From contig JAGQRA010000558.1 of NCBI GenBank assembly GCA_020425885.1, positions 1 through 9,506 on the forward strand: DNA of 9,506 nucleotides. Reading direction: 5' to 3'. Both the position numbers and the translations under genes were made by a program. Shown here one piece after another: positions 7,007 through 9,506 of this stretch. How positions within the stretch are numbered: the first letter of the stretch is position 1; each line of letters starts with the position of its first letter. The DNA is from Planctomycetota bacterium (GTDB lineage Bacteria; Planctomycetota; UBA1135; UBA2386). Under the pieces are notes generated by a model. The model was not told where the DNA came from, made no database searches, and was given only the letters and a program-made list of their open reading frames with translations.

Positions 7007-7063
7007 GGCACAGCGTTGACGTGGGAGCCAAGGCATCCAGCGCCGCTGCGGCGTTTGCTTGGC
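7007..7063. repeat. Direct repeat copy 2 (57 bp)
   Basis: Second copy of the repeat at 6931-6986: 54 of 57 aligned columns are identical (two transitions and one inserted T). The strong identity in non-coding DNA points to recent duplication, or to two copies of a dispersed palindromic element of REP or MITE type. Copy 2 extends on its right into an additional complementary arm (see 7015-7082), which copy 1 lacks. Confidence 0.85.
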
Positions 7064-7082
7064 TGAGTCGGTTCCCGTCAAC
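7015..7082. repeat. Nested imperfect inverted repeat / stem-loop
   Basis: Outer arms GTTGACG (7015-7021) and CGTCAAC (7076-7082) are perfectly complementary and continue as GGGA (7023-7026) with TTCC (7072-7075), past a bulged T and with one G-T pair. Inside, GCCAAG (7027-7032) pairs with CTTGGC (7058-7063), and the core CGCCG-CTG-CGGCG (7041-7053) forms a tight hairpin. Eight unpaired bases (7064-7071) interrupt the right side. This is consistent with a cruciform-forming palindromic element or a structured RNA in the leader of the gene at 7206. No T-tract follows, so it is not a typical intrinsic terminator. Confidence 0.55.
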
Positions 7083-7083
7083 C

Positions 7084-7100
7084 GCTCGATCGGTTCGAGC
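7084..7100. repeat. Short perfect hairpin
   Basis: GCTCGA (7084-7089), loop TCGGT, TCGAGC (7095-7100). It follows directly after the larger stem-loop, so the non-coding stretch holds a string of hairpins. The remaining bases 7101-7205 before the next gene show no convincing promoter, repeat or Shine-Dalgarno. Confidence 0.4.
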
Positions 7101-7205
7101 AGCCACCCTTGGCATGGCGCGTCGGGCCGTTCGCGATGTCCGGCTGACAGTATGCGACCGCGCAAGGGGGTTGCTCTGACCGGGGGCGGTGCGATCCTCT
7201 TCGGC

Positions 7206-8831
7206 ATGCAAAAGTGCCACCACGGCCTCGGCGCCGCACTCGCCGCTCTCGCGCTGCATGCCGCGCCTGCCGCCCAGACGCCGGGGCTGCGGTTGTTCCA
7301 ACCGGTCGGGGTCGCGCAGACCCACATCGTCGACGAGAACGGCGTGGTCGTGCACTCGTGGCCCGCGGGTCAGCGGCACGTCACGGCGCACATGCTCGAT
7401 GACGGCACCTTCCTTCGCGGTCAGCTCACCTCGACGGTGCCGATCGGCGGCGCCAGCGGTCGTCTGCAGCAGGTCGCGCTCGACGGCACGGTGCTGTGGG
7501 ATCTGCTGATCGACGGTCCGGCCCATTACATGCACCACGACATCGAGCCGATGCCGAACGGCAACGTGCTGGTGATCGCCTGGGACGGCCTGCTGCCTGC
7601 GGACGCGATCGCCGCCGGTCGCGATCCGGCGACGGTGACGTCGAGCTACTGGTATCCCGATTCGATCCTCGAGGTCCGGCGAACCGGGCCGACGACCGGG
7701 GCGGTGGTCTGGGAGTGGCATCTGATGGATCACCTCGTGCAGGACTTCGACCCGAGCAAGCCTGGCTACGGCGTCGTCGCCAATCACCCCGAGCTGCTCG
7801 ACATCAACTACCCGCCCGTGGTGGTCAGCGATGGTGACTGGAACCACTGCAACGGTCTCGACTACGACCCGATCAACGACCTGATCGTGCTGAGCGCCCG
7901 CTCGCAGAACGAGATCTACATCATCGATCACTCGACGACGACCGCCGAGGCGGCCGGCCATACCGGTGGCCATCACGGCCGGGGCGGCGACATCCTCTAC
8001 CGTTGGGGCAATCCGGAGGCCTACGGCGCCGGGACCGCGGCCAACCAGCAGCTGTTCGGGCAGCACGATGCACGCTTCGTCCCGGCCGGCTATCCGGGCG
8101 CGGGCCATGTCACGGTGTTCAACAACAGCTACCTGGCGGCGCAGTCGGCCGTGTTCGAGCTGGCGCTGCCGCGCAACTTCCTCGGCCGCTTCGTGCTCGA
8201 TCCCGTCACCGGCCGCTACGGCCCGACGGCGCCGAGCTGGGTCTACACCGATCCGTCGTTCTTCTCGGCGCTGGTCTCGAGCGCTCAGCGGCTGGCGAAC
8301 GGCAACACGCTGGTCTGCAGCGGCGCGCAGATGGAGCTGTTCGAGGTCGATCCCGCCGGCACCAAGGTCTGGAGCTACGTCCATCCGACCACTCCTGGCT
8401 CGGCGATGATCTTCCAGGCCCACCTCATCGAGCGATCGCTGTGGTGCGATGCCAGCACGCTGTCGATCGGCGGCGGCCGGATCGGTTTCGATCACCTGGT
8501 CGGCTCGGCGTCCGCAGGTGACTTCCAGCTGCTGCTCGGATCGATGTCGGGCACCGCGCCGGGAACGCCCGTCGCCGGCGGCGTCGTGCTGCCGCTCAAC
8601 TTCGACTTCCTCACCGCGGCCATGGCCAGCCAGTTCAACAACGGTCTGTTCGTCGACACCCTCGGGGTGCTCGACGGCAACGGTGCCGCGAGTTCCTCGA
8701 TCGTCGTCGGGCCCGGGCTGATCCCGCCGGCGCTGATCGGGGCCCACCTGGACTTCGCCCACATCGTCTTCGACGGCTCGGGGTTGGCGTCGCGCGCCAG
8801 CAATCGGGTGCGGGTCGAACTCGTGCCCTGA
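7206..8831 (+). CDS. Secreted arylsulfotransferase (ASST)-like beta-propeller
   Basis: A 541-aa protein. Signal peptide is about 1-23 (hydrophobic run ending APAAQ). Residues about 25-410 match the arylsulfotransferase propeller: HHDIEPMPNGNVLVI (110-124), VVWEWHLMDHL (167-177), DWNHCNGLDYDP (211-222), LIVLSARSQNEIYIID (226-241), GDILYRWGNPEAYG (261-274) and LFGQHDARF (283-291). Bacterial ASST uses two active-site histidines, one arginine and a histidine that carries the sulfate; H111, H214, R232 and H287 are the matching positions here. The known enzyme moves sulfate between phenolic donors and acceptors without PAPS, outside the cytoplasm. Residues about 412-541 are an extra C-terminal module (LLLGSMSGTAPG, VLPLNFDF, IPPALIGAHLDFAHIVFD, SNRVRVEL) of a kind common on planctomycete secreted proteins. 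No DsbA/DsbB-like partner lies nearby. The start at 7206 gives the only good signal peptide; no Shine-Dalgarno is visible. Fold is confident; actual sulfotransfer activity is inferred. Confidence 0.85.
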   Translation: MQKCHHGLGAALAALALHAAPAAQTPGLRLFQPVGVAQTHIVDENGVVVHSWPAGQRHVTAHMLDDGTFLRGQLTSTVPIGGASGRLQQVALDGTVLWDLLIDGPAHYMHHDIEPMPNGNVLVIAWDGLLPADAIAAGRDPATVTSSYWYPDSILEVRRTGPTTGAVVWEWHLMDHLVQDFDPSKPGYGVVANHPELLDINYPPVVVSDGDWNHCNGLDYDPINDLIVLSARSQNEIYIIDHSTTTAEAAGHTGGHHGRGGDILYRWGNPEAYGAGTAANQQLFGQHDARFVPAGYPGAGHVTVFNNSYLAAQSAVFELALPRNFLGRFVLDPVTGRYGPTAPSWVYTDPSFFSALVSSAQRLANGNTLVCSGAQMELFEVDPAGTKVWSYVHPTTPGSAMIFQAHLIERSLWCDASTLSIGGGRIGFDHLVGSASAGDFQLLLGSMSGTAPGTPVAGGVVLPLNFDFLTAAMASQFNNGLFVDTLGVLDGNGAASSSIVVGPGLIPPALIGAHLDFAHIVFDGSGLASRASNRVRVELVP

Positions 8832-8832
8832 G

Positions 8833-8850
8833 GCGACCTGCAGCGGTCGC
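8833..8850. terminator. Stem-loop between convergent genes
   Basis: GCGACC (8833-8838), loop TGCAGC, GGTCGC (8845-8850), starting just after the stop at 8831 and within the 31-bp gap to the opposing gene's stop at 8863. It is symmetric, so it could serve both genes. There is no T-tract on either side, so efficiency as an intrinsic terminator is uncertain. Confidence 0.35.
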
Positions 8851-8862
8851 GGCCGAGTCAGG

Positions 8863-9506
8863 CTACTTGAACCACTCGTTCTCGTCGAAGGAGCCGGTGA
8901 ACTGCAGGCCCGAGACGATGCGCGCCTTCTCGTCGCGCGTCGACACGTAGGGCGGCAGCATCAACTCGGTCTGGCTCGGTTGGCGGCCCGTTCCCGGCAG
9001 GTAGAGCATGTGGCCGATCGTCAGGAACTTGCCTTCGCCGATCGGGAACGACATCGAGGTGCCGAGCCCGATCGCCTTCAGCGGCGAGAATCGCGTCGCC
9101 TCGACGTTGCGCAGCGGGCTGGTCGGGGTCTGGTTCGCGGTGACCGGCGTCTGCATCTGCAGCTGCCGGATCCGGCGTCGCATCGCGCCGCGGTCCGCCG
9201 CCTGGAGATCCTCCCACCATTTGTCCTGAACGGAGGGCGGTCTGAGGTAGCGGGTGATGGTCGCGGCGATGGTCTCGCGGACGAACGTCTCGCGCAGCGC
9301 GCGGCTGCGGAGCGCGAAGGCCTCCTTCAGCATGCCGCCGATCTGGCGGATGACGAGCGCCGCCAATGTGATGGCGAGCGTGTGATTGCGGTTGCCGTGG
9401 AAGTCCTTGGCCATGCTGGCGTGCGACAACTGTGAGGCGGTGTCCTGGTTGGTTCGGAAGCGGTTCTTGAAGAAGGCCGCCGACGCCGGGTCGCTGACCG
9501 AGCCCA
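8863..9506 (-). CDS. Hypothetical protein, C-terminal 213 residues (5' end outside window)
   Basis: The frame is open from the right edge of the window to the TAG at 8863-8865, so the start lies beyond 9506. A TTG at 9429 and an ATG at 9414 are in frame, but the reading frame continues upstream without a stop and with protein-like composition, so neither need be the start. Visible features, numbered from the first whole residue: a charged, Asn- and Arg-rich stretch (11-40), a hydrophobic helix-like segment HTLAITLAALVIRQIGG (41-57), a probable amphipathic helix rich in Arg and Glu (58-86), a basic segment (107-114), a Thr/Pro-rich linker (119-131), and a C-terminal domain with Gly-rich strands (146-172) ending DENEWFK. 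I recognise no family and assign no function. It converges on the ASST-like gene with 31 bp between stops. Confidence 0.65.
   Translation of the reverse strand, partial: GSVSDPASAAFFKNRFRTNQDTASQLSHASMAKDFHGNRNHTLAITLAALVIRQIGGMLKEAFALRSRALRETFVRETIAATITRYLRPPSVQDKWWEDLQAADRGAMRRRIRQLQMQTPVTANQTPTSPLRNVEATRFSPLKAIGLGTSMSFPIGEGKFLTIGHMLYLPGTGRQPSQTELMLPPYVSTRDEKARIVSGLQFTGSFDENEWFK

Noticed and set aside
6166..7011. 281-codon minus-strand open frame opposite the unknown secreted gene
   Set aside because: The plus-strand gene has a signal peptide and a C-terminal module shared with a neighbour; the antisense frame has neither and is Arg-rich.
6931..7100. Possible CRISPR array
   Set aside because: There are only two repeat copies of about 57 bp with a 20-bp linker, the repeats are longer than the spacer, and no cas gene is nearby.
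6858..8762. 634-codon minus-strand open frame opposite the ASST-like gene
   Set aside because: It is antisense to a gene with conserved catalytic motifs and a signal peptide; the translation is Arg/Val/Asp-rich without domain character, and it runs through the palindromic repeats.

Overview
This is a GC-rich window with seven protein genes, six complete and one cut by the right edge. No tRNA, rRNA, CRISPR array, transposase or integrase is visible. The gene set suggests an uncultured or little-studied Planctomycetota bacterium. The reasons are the secreted 3-keto-disaccharide hydrolase (DUF1080) protein, an FG-GAP_2 beta-propeller, an arylsulfotransferase-like propeller, the scarcity of Shine-Dalgarno sequences, and a C-terminal module of a style I associate with secreted proteins of that phylum. 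The assignment is inference; no taxonomic marker is present.

Layout: (1) 2-1678, minus strand, is a secreted M1-family zinc aminopeptidase. (2) 1768-2577, plus strand, is a class I SAM-dependent methyltransferase of the Methyltransf_24 / CmcI-like type, divergent from gene 1. (3) 2610-3989, minus strand, is a secreted protein with two tandem 3-keto-disaccharide hydrolase (DUF1080) domains. (4) 4031-5542, minus strand, is a secreted seven-bladed FG-GAP propeller protein; it lies 41 bp upstream of gene 3 and is probably co-transcribed with it. (5) 5797-6909, plus strand, is a secreted protein of unknown function, divergent from gene 4 across a 254-bp control region. (6) 6910-7205 is a non-coding stretch with a 56/57-bp direct repeat and nested stem-loops. 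(7) 7206-8831, plus strand, is a secreted arylsulfotransferase-like propeller that keeps the expected catalytic residues. (8) 8863-9506 and beyond, minus strand, is the C-terminal part of an unrecognised protein.

Five of the seven proteins have a signal peptide, so most of this region codes for export: peptide trimming (M1), glycan or glycoside processing (DUF1080), possible sulfate transfer (ASST-like) and adhesion or scaffold propellers. Three neighbouring genes (4, 5 and 7206-8831) end in related C-terminal segments, which suggests one shared sorting or attachment route. There is no clear evidence of a defence system or mobile island. The most unusual non-coding signal is the duplicated, strongly palindromic element at 6931-7082.
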